From: Bacteroidota bacterium
GTDB taxonomy: Bacteria; Bacteroidota; Bacteroidia; Bacteroidales; Bacteroidaceae
Length of the DNA: 37,492 nt
Reading direction: 5' to 3'
Assembly (NCBI GenBank): GCA_023458215.1
Contig: JAEXAJ010000062.1
Coordinates: 1-37,492, forward strand
Shown here piece after piece: positions 1-8,478 of the stretch. Position 1 is the first letter of the stretch. The number at the start of each line of letters is the position of its first letter. The notes under the pieces were generated by a model. That model did no database searches and was not told where the DNA came from. It saw only the letters and a list, made by a program, of their open reading frames with translations. Both the position numbers and the translations under genes were made by a program.

Positions 1-1785
1 CAAACAGAAAACATGGGTGTCGCTCGAAAGGTGAAACGGGGACTTTGTTGGTATCCTGCCACTGCCGGACGAAGTTACTATAATTCTCTGAATCAATTAG
101 TAATAGAAATTACACGTACCGAAGATACTGATATAGAACATAATTTTGAGTTCGGACGCCCTGTCTGTTTTTTCCGCCAATCGGCAGATGGAAAAATCAA
201 CTACATGAATTTTACAGCTACCGTCAGTTATGCCGACGACATGCGCATGGCGGTGATAATGCCCGGAGCCGGTGCAATAATGGAAGTACAAGGAACCGAA
301 AATCTCGGTGTACAGCTCTACTTCGACGAGACTTCTTACCGTACCATGTTCGAGGCGCTGGAAGATGTACTTCGTGCTAAAGGCAATCGGCTCGGTGAAC
401 TTCGGGATATCTTATTAGGAACCGTAAAAGCCGGATTTCGAGAGTTATACCCGGTGCGTTTCCCCTGGCTGAACTCCACGCAAGAAACGGCTGTAAACAA
501 AGTATTATGTGCACGTGACGTAGCCATCGTACACGGCCCTCCGGGTACCGGAAAAACTACCACCTTGGTAGAAGCTATTTACGAAACACTACACCGTGAA
601 CCACAAGTATTGGTTTGCGCTCAAAGTAATACAGCCGTCGACTGGATTTCTGAAAAGTTGGTGGACCGGGGTGTCAATGTTTTACGCATCGGAAATCCAA
701 CCCGTGTCAATGACAAGATGTTATCTTTTACTTATGAAAGACGGTTCGAAGGTCATCCGCTCTATCCCGAATTATGGAACATACGCAAGGAGCTACGTCA
801 ACTTGGTAGTCGCGGACGCCGTGGGAGTTACGACGAGCGTGAGGGAATCCGAAGCCGCATGAGCCGTTTGAGGGATCGTGCCACCGCACTGGAGATACAG
901 ATCAATGCCGAACTATTCGACAGTGCCCACGTCATAGCATCCACACTCGTCAGTAGCAACCACCGCATACTAAACGGGCGGCGCTTTGGAACACTATTTA
1001 TTGACGAAGCCGCCCAAGCCCTCGAAGCTGCCTGCTGGATAGCCATCCGCAAAGCAGACCGAGTGATCTTAGCAGGCGACCATTGCCAACTACCGCCAAC
1101 CATTAAATGTTACGAAGCAGCCCGCGCCGGATTGGAGCACACGCTCATGGAGAGAGTGGTAGCCAACAAGCCTTCCGCCGTCTCTTTATTAAAAATACAA
1201 TATCGCATGCACGAAGAAATCATGCGTTTTTCTTCCGACTGGTTTTATAACGGGGAACTGGAGGCTGCCCCCGAAGTGCGCTATCGAGGTATATTAGACT
1301 GGGATACCCCCATCAGTTGGATAGATACTTCGGATATGGACTTCAAAGAAGAGTTCGTGGGTGAAACATTCGGACGCATTAATAAAGAGGAGGCTAACTT
1401 GCTGCTGCAAGAACTGAAAGTTTATATCAATCGGATCGGTGGAGATCGTATTTTAGAAGAACGAATTGATTTTGGCATCATCTCTCCCTACAAAGCGCAA
1501 GTGCAATACCTACGCAACAAAATCAAATCTGATACTACTCTCAAGCCCTATCGCAGTCTTATTACCGTACATACTGTAGATGGGTTTCAAGGGCAAGAGA
1601 GGGATGTGATCTTTATCAGTCTTGTCCGTGCCAATGAAGAAGGGCAAATCGGTTTTTTGAATGATTTGAGAAGAATGAATGTTGCCATCACCCGTGCACG
1701 CATGAAACTAGTGATTTTAGGAGAAGCAGCAACCTTGTCACATCATGCGTTCTACCGCAAACTCTTGGAGTTTATAAGAAAATAA
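1..1785 (+). CDS. Superfamily I DNA/RNA helicase, Upf1/IGHMBP2-like (5' end cut by window)
   Basis: The gene is open from the first base, and codons before the ATG at 13 are in frame, so the true start probably lies outside the window. All SF1B helicase motifs are visible. Walker A is GPPGTGKTTT near residue 175 (counting from the ATG at 13) and Walker B is FIDEAAQA. Motif III is AGDHCQLPP, motif IV is QYRMHEEI, motif V is VDGFQGQERD and motif VI is NVAITRARMKL. This arrangement is that of the Upf1/SMUBP-2 (IGHMBP2) group, ATP-driven 5'-3' helicases of nucleic acid. The bacterial members have no settled role; DNA repair or RNA metabolism are guesses. No signal peptide or membrane segment is seen, so it should be cytosolic. 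It runs towards the LruC gene and shares a terminator hairpin with it at 1789-1828. Confidence 0.93.
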   Translation, partial: QTENMGVARKVKRGLCWYPATAGRSYYNSLNQLVIEITRTEDTDIEHNFEFGRPVCFFRQSADGKINYMNFTATVSYADDMRMAVIMPGAGAIMEVQGTENLGVQLYFDETSYRTMFEALEDVLRAKGNRLGELRDILLGTVKAGFRELYPVRFPWLNSTQETAVNKVLCARDVAIVHGPPGTGKTTTLVEAIYETLHREPQVLVCAQSNTAVDWISEKLVDRGVNVLRIGNPTRVNDKMLSFTYERRFEGHPLYPELWNIRKELRQLGSRGRRGSYDEREGIRSRMSRLRDRATALEIQINAELFDSAHVIASTLVSSNHRILNGRRFGTLFIDEAAQALEAACWIAIRKADRVILAGDHCQLPPTIKCYEAARAGLEHTLMERVVANKPSAVSLLKIQYRMHEEIMRFSSDWFYNGELEAAPEVRYRGILDWDTPISWIDTSDMDFKEEFVGETFGRINKEEANLLLQELKVYINRIGGDRILEERIDFGIISPYKAQVQYLRNKIKSDTTLKPYRSLITVHTVDGFQGQERDVIFISLVRANEEGQIGFLNDLRRMNVAITRARMKLVILGEAATLSHHAFYRKLLEFIRK

Positions 1786-1788
1786 AAA

Positions 1789-1828
1789 AGGATTGTATAA
1801 GTAAGCATAATCTAACTTATACAATCCT
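1789..1828. terminator. Bidirectional terminator between helicase and LruC gene
   Basis: A perfect 14-bp inverted repeat (1789-1802 with 1815-1828, 12-nt loop) lies between two convergent genes. On the minus strand the stem is followed by CTTTTTTATTT, a good U-tract, so it should end LruC transcripts efficiently. On the plus strand the following sequence is not U-rich, so it is weaker for the helicase gene. Confidence 0.8.
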
Positions 1829-1852
1829 CTATCAATAAAACTTATTTATAAC

Positions 1853-3832
1853 CTATTTCTTACCAGTTAAGTACCAGTCTTTAGCTTGCTCACCTTTTGA
1901 TTCTGCCCATGTTTTAAATGCTGGATATTGTCCTGCACCATCAATTCTGACTTTTTCAGTTGCAGGCTTAAATCCTAAAACAGGAATATTGATCGCAAAT
2001 GGATATAAACCATTCTCACCTATGTAATAGGCATTACTTGCGTCCATTTTAGTTTTATCAGCAGCATCAGTCATATCTTTTTTAGGGAGATGCACTTCAA
2101 TACGATCACTTGTAGTATATTCGTTAGTGATAATGTATGGATTAAAATCTTCTACTATTTCCGCTTGCGTCATTGAGCCATCCAAAGTACGTTCAATTTC
2201 AAATGAGGAACCAAGAGGAATAGCTCTTGCACTTTGTTGTATAACAAACGACTTAGTATTACTTTCTAAAATTACACCCGCATCCACCTTTACTGTTCCA
2301 AAATTTTTGTAGGCACAAGCAAAGAAGTTATCGTTGAGAGCACTACCCGCAGGTTGAACAGGGGTGAATGTTTCTACAGCTTTTACAACCTTATTTGACT
2401 TATTAATTGTCAGTACACGTTTGTATTCTACAATTACATCATTCAAGTCATAGTCACCACCTTTAGGCCAAATATCTTCAAAAGCGACTGTTCCAGTAAT
2501 TGTAGCAGTTGATTCGGTAGGAGGATTGTCCGGATCCGTTATTTCAGGCTTACCTTCATTATCCAACTCACCATTGTCTGATTTCACAAAGAATAGCACA
2601 TCCGAATAATCCTCTGATGCGGCATCAGGTCTCGTTTGATCTTCAAAACCAAGAATAACAGTTTTACTTTTAGTATCAACCAGTGAAATAAAACGGCGCA
2701 TATTACCTGTATCGTTCGAGAAAAAGACACTACCCGGATTAGTTGTTCTACTTCCATAATCCAATTGATCAGGTTCAGGTATTATACTGCCAAATGCAAA
2801 ATGGAATCCATTACTAATAAAGAACCAGCCTATAACAGTTCCTTCAGGAAAAGTCTCAGTGGAAGTACCGTCCTCATTAAAATACTTCAATCGAACGGTA
2901 GCACCAAGCCGCATTGGGTCATAAGAAGGTTTATCACCTAATATATTAGGGAAAATAATATATTTCTTAATCCTAGATAAATCACCGGGATCAGTACCAG
3001 CTTTATAATAGTAATATCCCAAAGTATTTTGATATGCAGCAGCCTCCATCAAATAAACAATATCCACTGAACCAGCTTTTGTGACCTTAATATTTGTTAT
3101 TTCAGCATCGCGTAAGAAATCAGCTTTAGAGCCCTCATAATTTTGTATCGTATTATATGCTCTAGCTGAAATATCCGCTATCTTTTCATTGCCAATCTTA
3201 GTTGTATAGGTAATATAATTGGGAGTATAAAAATTAGGATTGCCAAAACCGTCATAATAAGTATAACCACTAGCATCCCATTTACATAATGAATACATAT
3301 TATCCCATCTATTACCTTTCTCCAATCCATAAGGAGCAGCATTTCCAATAAATTCGGGGTTATGAGCAGCACGCGTTGTTGCTTTCGTTTCCGGGCGTGT
3401 AATCTTTGATGCATCAAAAGAGAATCCACCATCCTTTGCTTCCAACGTTAAACAAGCAGGCAATCCCCAACGATTGGTATAAAGATAAATTTCATTAACA
3501 GCTGTAGGGACAACCATTTCTCCTTCATATTTTCCATTATCGTCTGTGAATGCAACAAATATTGGTTCAATTCCATCGATCTTAGTCTTTCCATCCTCCT
3601 TAAGCGGATTTTGAAGATACACTTCAATTATCGTATTAAATCCGGGAGCGTTGTAATTTACATTCAAGTTAACTTTTCCGCTCAACTTGAAATCAAAGTA
3701 GTTTTCGGCAGGGGGGAGTTTGCCTTTGTCGTTGTCAGGATTATAAATATCCTTCTCACATCCTGTTACCATACCCATTAAAAATAATGCAAATAAGTAG
3801 GCAACGAAACTGGTTTTCTTAATCTGTTTCAT
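1853..3832 (-). CDS. LruC domain-containing surface lipoprotein
   Basis: 659 residues. The N-terminus is a lipoprotein signal with a lipobox ending at Cys25 (MVTGC) and acidic residues right after it, a pattern that in Bacteroides often goes with export to the cell surface. The C-terminal part, from about residue 440, contains the DIWPKGGDYDLNDVIVEYK signature that I recognise from the LruC/DUF4842 family. A DUF4114-like stretch (SDVLFFVKSDNGE) lies just before it. The first 400 residues look like a beta-rich extracellular region with no recognised fold. LruC is named from Leptospira; biochemical function is unknown. It is flanked by terminators on both sides and appears monocistronic. It may be an adhesin or a cell-surface structural protein, but nothing in the sequence settles this. 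Confidence 0.85.
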   Translation of the reverse strand: MKQIKKTSFVAYLFALFLMGMVTGCEKDIYNPDNDKGKLPPAENYFDFKLSGKVNLNVNYNAPGFNTIIEVYLQNPLKEDGKTKIDGIEPIFVAFTDDNGKYEGEMVVPTAVNEIYLYTNRWGLPACLTLEAKDGGFSFDASKITRPETKATTRAAHNPEFIGNAAPYGLEKGNRWDNMYSLCKWDASGYTYYDGFGNPNFYTPNYITYTTKIGNEKIADISARAYNTIQNYEGSKADFLRDAEITNIKVTKAGSVDIVYLMEAAAYQNTLGYYYYKAGTDPGDLSRIKKYIIFPNILGDKPSYDPMRLGATVRLKYFNEDGTSTETFPEGTVIGWFFISNGFHFAFGSIIPEPDQLDYGSRTTNPGSVFFSNDTGNMRRFISLVDTKSKTVILGFEDQTRPDAASEDYSDVLFFVKSDNGELDNEGKPEITDPDNPPTESTATITGTVAFEDIWPKGGDYDLNDVIVEYKRVLTINKSNKVVKAVETFTPVQPAGSALNDNFFACAYKNFGTVKVDAGVILESNTKSFVIQQSARAIPLGSSFEIERTLDGSMTQAEIVEDFNPYIITNEYTTSDRIEVHLPKKDMTDAADKTKMDASNAYYIGENGLYPFAINIPVLGFKPATEKVRIDGAGQYPAFKTWAESKGEQAKDWYLTGKK

Positions 3833-3863
3833 ATAATGCTAGGTTATAAAATTGATATTATTA

Positions 3864-3871
3864 CAAATGTA
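3864..3871 (-). promoter_or_regulatory. Candidate -7 element for LruC gene
   Basis: The minus strand reads TACATTTG, matching the Bacteroides -7 consensus TAnnTTTG, about 32 nt before the start codon at 3832. No TTTG is found at the proper -33 distance, so the match is only half of the consensus. Confidence 0.4.
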
Positions 3872-4030
3872 CGCATTTTTTTCAATATACATTAATCTAT
3901 TACTAGCATTTTAATATATATTATATTATTAAACTTTCGTAATTTTGTGGAATGTAATCTAATTTCTCTTTAAAAAAACAGATAACTATTGTTAAAACAA
4001 GGCTTAAACTACACCTAAATGACTCACAGC

Positions 4031-4066
4031 TTTGCTATATGACAACTTTTTGTCATAATAAGCAAA
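4031..4066. repeat. Isolated interrupted palindrome
   Basis: TATGACAA (4038-4045) and TTGTCATA (4050-4057) form a perfect 8-bp stem with a CTTT loop. Outer arms TTTGCT and AGCAAA extend it after a short asymmetric bulge. It is far from any start codon (about 200 nt upstream of the LruC gene and 240 nt past ilvC), so it may be an operator-like site or a distal terminator. Function unknown. Confidence 0.4.
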
Positions 4067-4223
4067 ATCACACTAAATCTGAGCATATCATGCCATACAA
4101 GTATTGAACATACAACACAAGAATATATGCTTAAATTATTTACCACAATTTTATGTATATTTTATGCAAATAATCTACATTATTATACCATATATGATGT
4201 CACTTTTTCGCGCATAATGCATA

Positions 4224-4257
4224 AAGTCCCCAACAGTAAAATTACTATTGGGGACTT
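4224..4257 (-). terminator. Probable terminator of the ilv operon
   Basis: The stem AAGTCCCCAA...TTGGGGACTT continues through AGTA/TACT with a single mismatch. It lies about 50 nt past the ilvC stop codon. No long U-tract follows on the minus strand, so termination may be imperfect or need help. Position and stem strength make a terminator the best reading. Confidence 0.65.
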
Positions 4258-4307
4258 CCTATAAAACTATCCTATTTAGATAGATTACTCTATAAAATCA
4301 GAATCAA

Positions 4308-5351
4308 TTAATTGTTTTCCGGACGAAGTTTACGTACAGTAACAGCCGTCTGCCACATTTCGCTTTCACGCAATGCTTTCAACTCGGCGTTCAGTTTTTC
4401 ACGATAATCGGGTTTAGAGTTGCTATCGATAGAAATCTGAGCTTCATTACCGGACTTCACACTGGCATATAATTTCTCAACAACCGGTTTAACAGCATCA
4501 TGGAACGGAGTCATCCAGTCCAAAGCACCACGTTGAGCAGTAGTAGAGCAGTTAGCATACATCCAGTCCATACCATTCTTTGCGAACAAGGGCATCAATG
4601 ACTGAGTCAGTTCTTCAACTGTTTCATTGAAAGCTTCAGAAGGAGTATGGCCGTTTTCACGAAGTACTTCGTATTGAGCCAACAACAAGCCTTGGATAGC
4701 CCCCATCAAAGAACCGCGTTCACCCGTCAAATCGGAAGTAGCTTCACGTTGGAAAGTTGTCTCGAACAGATAACCGGAACCGATACCGATACCCAAAGCA
4801 ATTGTTTTATCAAAAGCCTTGCCTGAAGCATCCTGATAGATAGCATAAGATGAGTTCAAGCCACGACCTTCGAGGAACATAGTACGCAATGAAGTACCTG
4901 AACCTTTGGGAGCAACCATGAATACGTCGATATCTTTAGGAGGAACTACACCGGTACGGTCGCTCCAAGTGATAGCAAAACCATGAGAAAAGTAAAGCGC
5001 TTTTCCCGGAGTCAAGTAAGGCTTGATAGTGGGCCATACAGACATTACGGCAGCGTCAGACAACAGACACATAATGATCGTACCTTTCTGGCAAGCGTCC
5101 TCAATACTGAACAAAGTTTCACCCGGAACCCATCCGTCAGCTACCGCTTTATCGTATGTCTTACCCGGACGTTGTCCTACAATCACGTTGAAACCGTTAT
5201 CACGCAAGTTACAAGCCTGTCCGGGGCCTTGTACGCCATAACCGATTACAGCAATTGTTTCATCTTTCAAAATCTCACGTGCTTTTTCCAAAGGAAATTC
5301 TTCGCGGGTCATTACATTTTCAATTGTACCGCCAAAATTCAATTGTGCCAT
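4308..5351 (-). CDS. ilvC: Ketol-acid reductoisomerase (divergent KARI)
   Basis: 347 residues. It converts acetolactate or acetohydroxybutyrate to the dihydroxy acids, using Mg2+ and NAD(P)H, as the second common step of valine and isoleucine synthesis. The N-terminal Rossmann motif is GYGVQGPGQA (residues 37-46), where classical enzymes read GYGSQGHA, so this is a divergent branch. The metal-binding signature is kept: SDLTGERG with Asp207 and Glu211, followed by the C-terminal helical knot with FNETVEELTQS and CSTTAQRG. Length fits the short class I form. It is the last gene of the operon, 48 nt after the thioesterase. Cofactor preference cannot be assigned with confidence from the loop after the Rossmann motif (QRPGKTYDKA). 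Cytosolic. Confidence 0.95.
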   Translation of the reverse strand: MAQLNFGGTIENVMTREEFPLEKAREILKDETIAVIGYGVQGPGQACNLRDNGFNVIVGQRPGKTYDKAVADGWVPGETLFSIEDACQKGTIIMCLLSDAAVMSVWPTIKPYLTPGKALYFSHGFAITWSDRTGVVPPKDIDVFMVAPKGSGTSLRTMFLEGRGLNSSYAIYQDASGKAFDKTIALGIGIGSGYLFETTFQREATSDLTGERGSLMGAIQGLLLAQYEVLRENGHTPSEAFNETVEELTQSLMPLFAKNGMDWMYANCSTTAQRGALDWMTPFHDAVKPVVEKLYASVKSGNEAQISIDSNSKPDYREKLNAELKALRESEMWQTAVTVRKLRPENN

Positions 5352-5399
5352 TTTTTGTTTTAGTTTTTATTAGTGGCTTACGCCATTGATTAATATATA

Positions 5400-6149
5400 T
5401 TATTTCTCAGTAAATATCACTTTTGAACGGCAAACAACCTCATTGCCATTCTTTTTCACTTCCACTTCATAAACGCCCTCTCCGGCATCATCCATGTAGA
5501 GAGTAAGCTCGTCACCGTAGTAGCTTTCAGCCACATACGCCATTTCAAAGCGGCGAATGCGTTTCTCTTTATACATTTCGATAGGAAACAAGTCAAGGAT
5601 GTGTTCGATATAGCGAATGCTGTTCACATGTCCATTGATGTCAATGTCACTGTAACGGGCTTCAATCGAGGCAACGGGAGTTGTCGAAGCCACTTTGATG
5701 CGCGACGGCTTCTCAATGGGGCAAGGTTCATCGCAAACATAATCTACGATACTTCCCTGATGGAGAGTCAACAAATCCGCCGGTTTGCGGGTATTCATGC
5801 TAATCATCGCCCATACCGAACGGGCATAACCTATTTTCTTTCCATCCTTATTAATAAGAGCGAAATTACGATCAGTGAAAAGACGATATACATTTTCCAC
5901 CCATGTCTGAATAGAGAAGTCTTCGTATTGATAAGGCATCTCTTCCAGTTCGATAGCCAGACGGGACAATACCCAAGTAAAATTGTCCTCATTCAAGGTA
6001 GCAATACCAAAGCCACGGTCGCTGGCATGGAAACCTGCGCAATTCAGGAGATGATTGCCCAGGACTCCCATCGTCAGCCGTCCGGTAAAGTCCACGTGGA
6101 ATGGCTCGGCTATAAATTTATAAGTACCTATTCTATTATTTTCACTCAT
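5400..6149 (-). CDS. Acyl-ACP thioesterase (FatA/FatB-like, double hotdog)
   Basis: 249 residues, the usual size for bacterial acyl-ACP thioesterases. The two halves correspond to the two hotdog domains of the family. The C-terminal half carries YSDIDINGHVNSIRYIEH, including the Asp-Asn-His type catalytic and structural residues of the plant-like enzymes. The expected reaction is hydrolysis of acyl-ACP to free fatty acid. Its ATG overlaps the ilvN stop codon by one base (TAATG), so the two are probably translationally coupled. The gene lies inside the branched-chain amino acid operon, between ilvN and ilvC. I recall that a Bacteroides thetaiotaomicron homologue next to its ilv genes has a solved structure, but I cannot check that here. 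A link to branched-chain fatty acid metabolism is an inference from position only. Confidence 0.9.
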   Translation of the reverse strand: MSENNRIGTYKFIAEPFHVDFTGRLTMGVLGNHLLNCAGFHASDRGFGIATLNEDNFTWVLSRLAIELEEMPYQYEDFSIQTWVENVYRLFTDRNFALINKDGKKIGYARSVWAMISMNTRKPADLLTLHQGSIVDYVCDEPCPIEKPSRIKVASTTPVASIEARYSDIDINGHVNSIRYIEHILDLFPIEMYKEKRIRRFEMAYVAESYYGDELTLYMDDAGEGVYEVEVKKNGNEVVCRSKVIFTEK

Positions 6150-6706
6150 TACGCTTGCTGTTTACTTTGAAGATGTTTTGCCTCGCGATCGGCCAGATAC
6201 TCATTGACACGTTCGAAACAACTGGTTGTGATTGCTACACGCCCCGAGCGAACAAACTGAAGCACACAATCCAACGCGCTCAGTTCTTCATAAAGGTTAG
6301 TAATATCTTCGCTTATGCCATTCTTTTCGACAATTGAAAATACGGCATTCACCTCTACTATACGTGCATTGTATCTACGGATAATCTTTGAAACCTCCGG
6401 TTTTTCCTCCAAAGTGGGAGTCGTCAGTTTATAAAGGGCAATCTCGTGCTGATAAATCTCATTATCCGTAAAATAGTGTGCCTGAAGTACATCTATTTTC
6501 TTAGTGATCTGTTTGGTTACTTTCTCGATCGTATCTTTATCAGTCCAGGCGGTAATGGTATATTTATGTACACCTTTGATGGAAGATGCCGATACATTCA
6601 AGCTCTCTATATTGATCTGCCGACGGGTAAATACAGCTGTAACCTGATTTAGCAAACCGGCAAAGTTCTCTGAATGAACTATAATTGTATATAATGTCTT
6701 ATCCAT
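6149..6706 (-). CDS. ilvN: Acetolactate synthase small (regulatory) subunit
   Basis: 185 residues, close to the usual 160-180 of the family. The N-terminal ACT domain is clear (YTIIVHSENFAGLLNQV, then RQINIESLNVS). A C-terminal domain with the pattern EVNAVFSIVEKNG follows. The protein binds the catalytic subunit IlvB and in other bacteria confers valine feedback inhibition and full activity. It starts 33 nt after ilvB and its stop overlaps the thioesterase start by one base. Cytosolic. Confidence 0.95.
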   Translation of the reverse strand: MDKTLYTIIVHSENFAGLLNQVTAVFTRRQINIESLNVSASSIKGVHKYTITAWTDKDTIEKVTKQITKKIDVLQAHYFTDNEIYQHEIALYKLTTPTLEEKPEVSKIIRRYNARIVEVNAVFSIVEKNGISEDITNLYEELSALDCVLQFVRSGRVAITTSCFERVNEYLADREAKHLQSKQQA

Positions 6707-6739
6707 ATTAATTAAGGATTAATGATGACGAATGAAGAA

Positions 6740-8434
6740 TTAGCATTCTAATAACATTTGGTTTACCGAACCACCCGGAGGCGTCATCGGCAACACGTTA
6801 CCTTCTTCGGCAACACACGCTTCGAGCAAGAACGGGCCATCTGTTGAGATCATTTCATCAATAGCCTGTTTCAATTCTTCACGTGTCATTACCCGACGAG
6901 AAGGAATGTCGTATGCAGACGCAATCTTCATATAATCAGGATTCATCATCGGTGTAAATGAATAACGACCGTTGAAGAACATTGCCTGCCACTGACGAAC
7001 ATTGCCCAAGAAGTTATTGTTCAGCAAAATCATCTTTACCGGAGCTTTTTGCTCCATAACCGTACCAAACTCTTGCAAATTCATCTGCAAACCGCCATCG
7101 CCCATAAAGACGCATACGGTGCGGTCAGGACATCCGAAAGTAGCTCCGATAGCAGCCGGAAGGCCGAATCCCATAGTACCCAGACCGCCGGAAGTAACTA
7201 TACTACGTTCTTTTGAATATTTAAAGTAACGGGCAGCCATCATTTGGTTCTGTCCTACATCTGTTACCAAAACAGCCTCGTTATTGGTTGCTTCGCTGAC
7301 TGCACGTACCACTTCTCCCATATTCAGTGTATCTCCTTTTGGGTGCAACTCAGGACGGATTACTTTTTCTTCTTCCACTTCTTCATAAGCACGAAAGCTA
7401 TCCAGCCATTCCTGATGTTTAGCGGGTTTCAGTAATTGCGTAACAGCCGCCAATGTCTCTTTGCAATCTCCCAATACAGCAACATCGGTCTTTACGTTCT
7501 TGTCTATTTCGGCGGGGTCTATATCAAAGTGTATAATCTTTGCCTGTGTAGCATAAGTATCCAGTTTACCAGTTACACGGTCATCGAAACGCATGCCTAC
7601 CGCAATAAGGACATCACATTTATTAGTATTGATATTAGGGCCGAGATTACCATGCATGCCTAACATACCTTTATTTAAAGGATGACCGGTAGGCAAAGCC
7701 GAAAGTCCCAATAAAGTACAACCTGCCGGCATTTCCGCTTTCTCTATGAAAGAACGAAGTTCCTGCTGAGCATTGCCCAATTCGACCCCTTGTCCAACCA
7801 AGACCAAAGGACGCTTTGCACCATTTATCAGATCGGCGGCTTGCTGTATCGCTTCGGGCTCCATTTCGGGAACAGGAAGGTAGCTACGAACATAATCCAC
7901 TTTGGTAGGTACATATTCGGTTTTCTCCATCTGAGCATTCTTGGCAAAGTCCAATACTACCGGTCCGGGACGTCCGCTTTGCGCGATATAGAAAGCGCGA
8001 GCCACTGCCCAGGCCACATCTTCCGCTCTACGAATCTGATAACTCCATTTCGAGATAGGCTGCGTAATACCTACCAAGTCTACTTCCTGAAAAGCATCGG
8101 TGCCTAGAAATCCGGTACCTACCTGTCCGGCAATCACGACAATGGGAGTGTTATCAATCATAGCATCGGCAATACCGGTAATTGTATTCGTTGCCCCCGG
8201 CCCACTGGTTACCAGGCACACTCCTACTTTACCCGAAACACGCGAGAAACCTTGAGCCGCGTGGGCAGCTCCCTGCTCGTGTCTAACCAAAATATGGTTC
8301 AGATTCTGCCGATGATCGTATAAGGCGTCAAAAACCGGCATGATAGCGCCACCCGGATAACCGAAGATAGTCGTTACTCCCTGATGTTCCAGCGAACGCA
8401 TCAATGCTTCTGCGCCTGTTATTATATCTTTCAT
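6740..8434 (-). CDS. ilvB: Acetolactate synthase large (catalytic) subunit
   Basis: 564 residues, full length. It makes 2-acetolactate or 2-aceto-2-hydroxybutyrate from pyruvate (and 2-oxobutyrate), using thiamine diphosphate, FAD and Mg2+. The N-terminal PYR domain contains YPGGAIMPVFDAL and RHEQGAAHAAQGF, with the ThDP-activating Glu near residue 53. The C-terminal domain carries the ThDP motif from GDGGLQMNLQEF to NNNFLGNVRQWQ. These features separate it from related ThDP enzymes such as pyruvate oxidase, and the adjacent ilvN confirms the assignment. It starts 44 nt after ilvD. Confidence 0.97.
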   Translation of the reverse strand: MKDIITGAEALMRSLEHQGVTTIFGYPGGAIMPVFDALYDHRQNLNHILVRHEQGAAHAAQGFSRVSGKVGVCLVTSGPGATNTITGIADAMIDNTPIVVIAGQVGTGFLGTDAFQEVDLVGITQPISKWSYQIRRAEDVAWAVARAFYIAQSGRPGPVVLDFAKNAQMEKTEYVPTKVDYVRSYLPVPEMEPEAIQQAADLINGAKRPLVLVGQGVELGNAQQELRSFIEKAEMPAGCTLLGLSALPTGHPLNKGMLGMHGNLGPNINTNKCDVLIAVGMRFDDRVTGKLDTYATQAKIIHFDIDPAEIDKNVKTDVAVLGDCKETLAAVTQLLKPAKHQEWLDSFRAYEEVEEEKVIRPELHPKGDTLNMGEVVRAVSEATNNEAVLVTDVGQNQMMAARYFKYSKERSIVTSGGLGTMGFGLPAAIGATFGCPDRTVCVFMGDGGLQMNLQEFGTVMEQKAPVKMILLNNNFLGNVRQWQAMFFNGRYSFTPMMNPDYMKIASAYDIPSRRVMTREELKQAIDEMISTDGPFLLEACVAEEGNVLPMTPPGGSVNQMLLEC

Positions 8435-8478
8435 TTGATTTTCTTTTTACGAATTAAATTCAAGTAATACTCTCTCTA

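Larger units (their letters stand above)
3833..4307. other. AT-rich intergenic region without a gene
   Basis: 475 bases between the start of the LruC gene and the end of ilvC. No plausible coding frame was found. It holds the LruC promoter candidate, an isolated hairpin at 4031-4066 and the hairpin at 4224-4257 that probably ends the ilv operon. The rest is AT-rich and shows no structure that I can interpret. Confidence 0.6.

Noticed and set aside
4224..4257. Small RNA or tRNA-like structure
   Set aside because: It is a single stem-loop just behind ilvC; a terminator explains it better.
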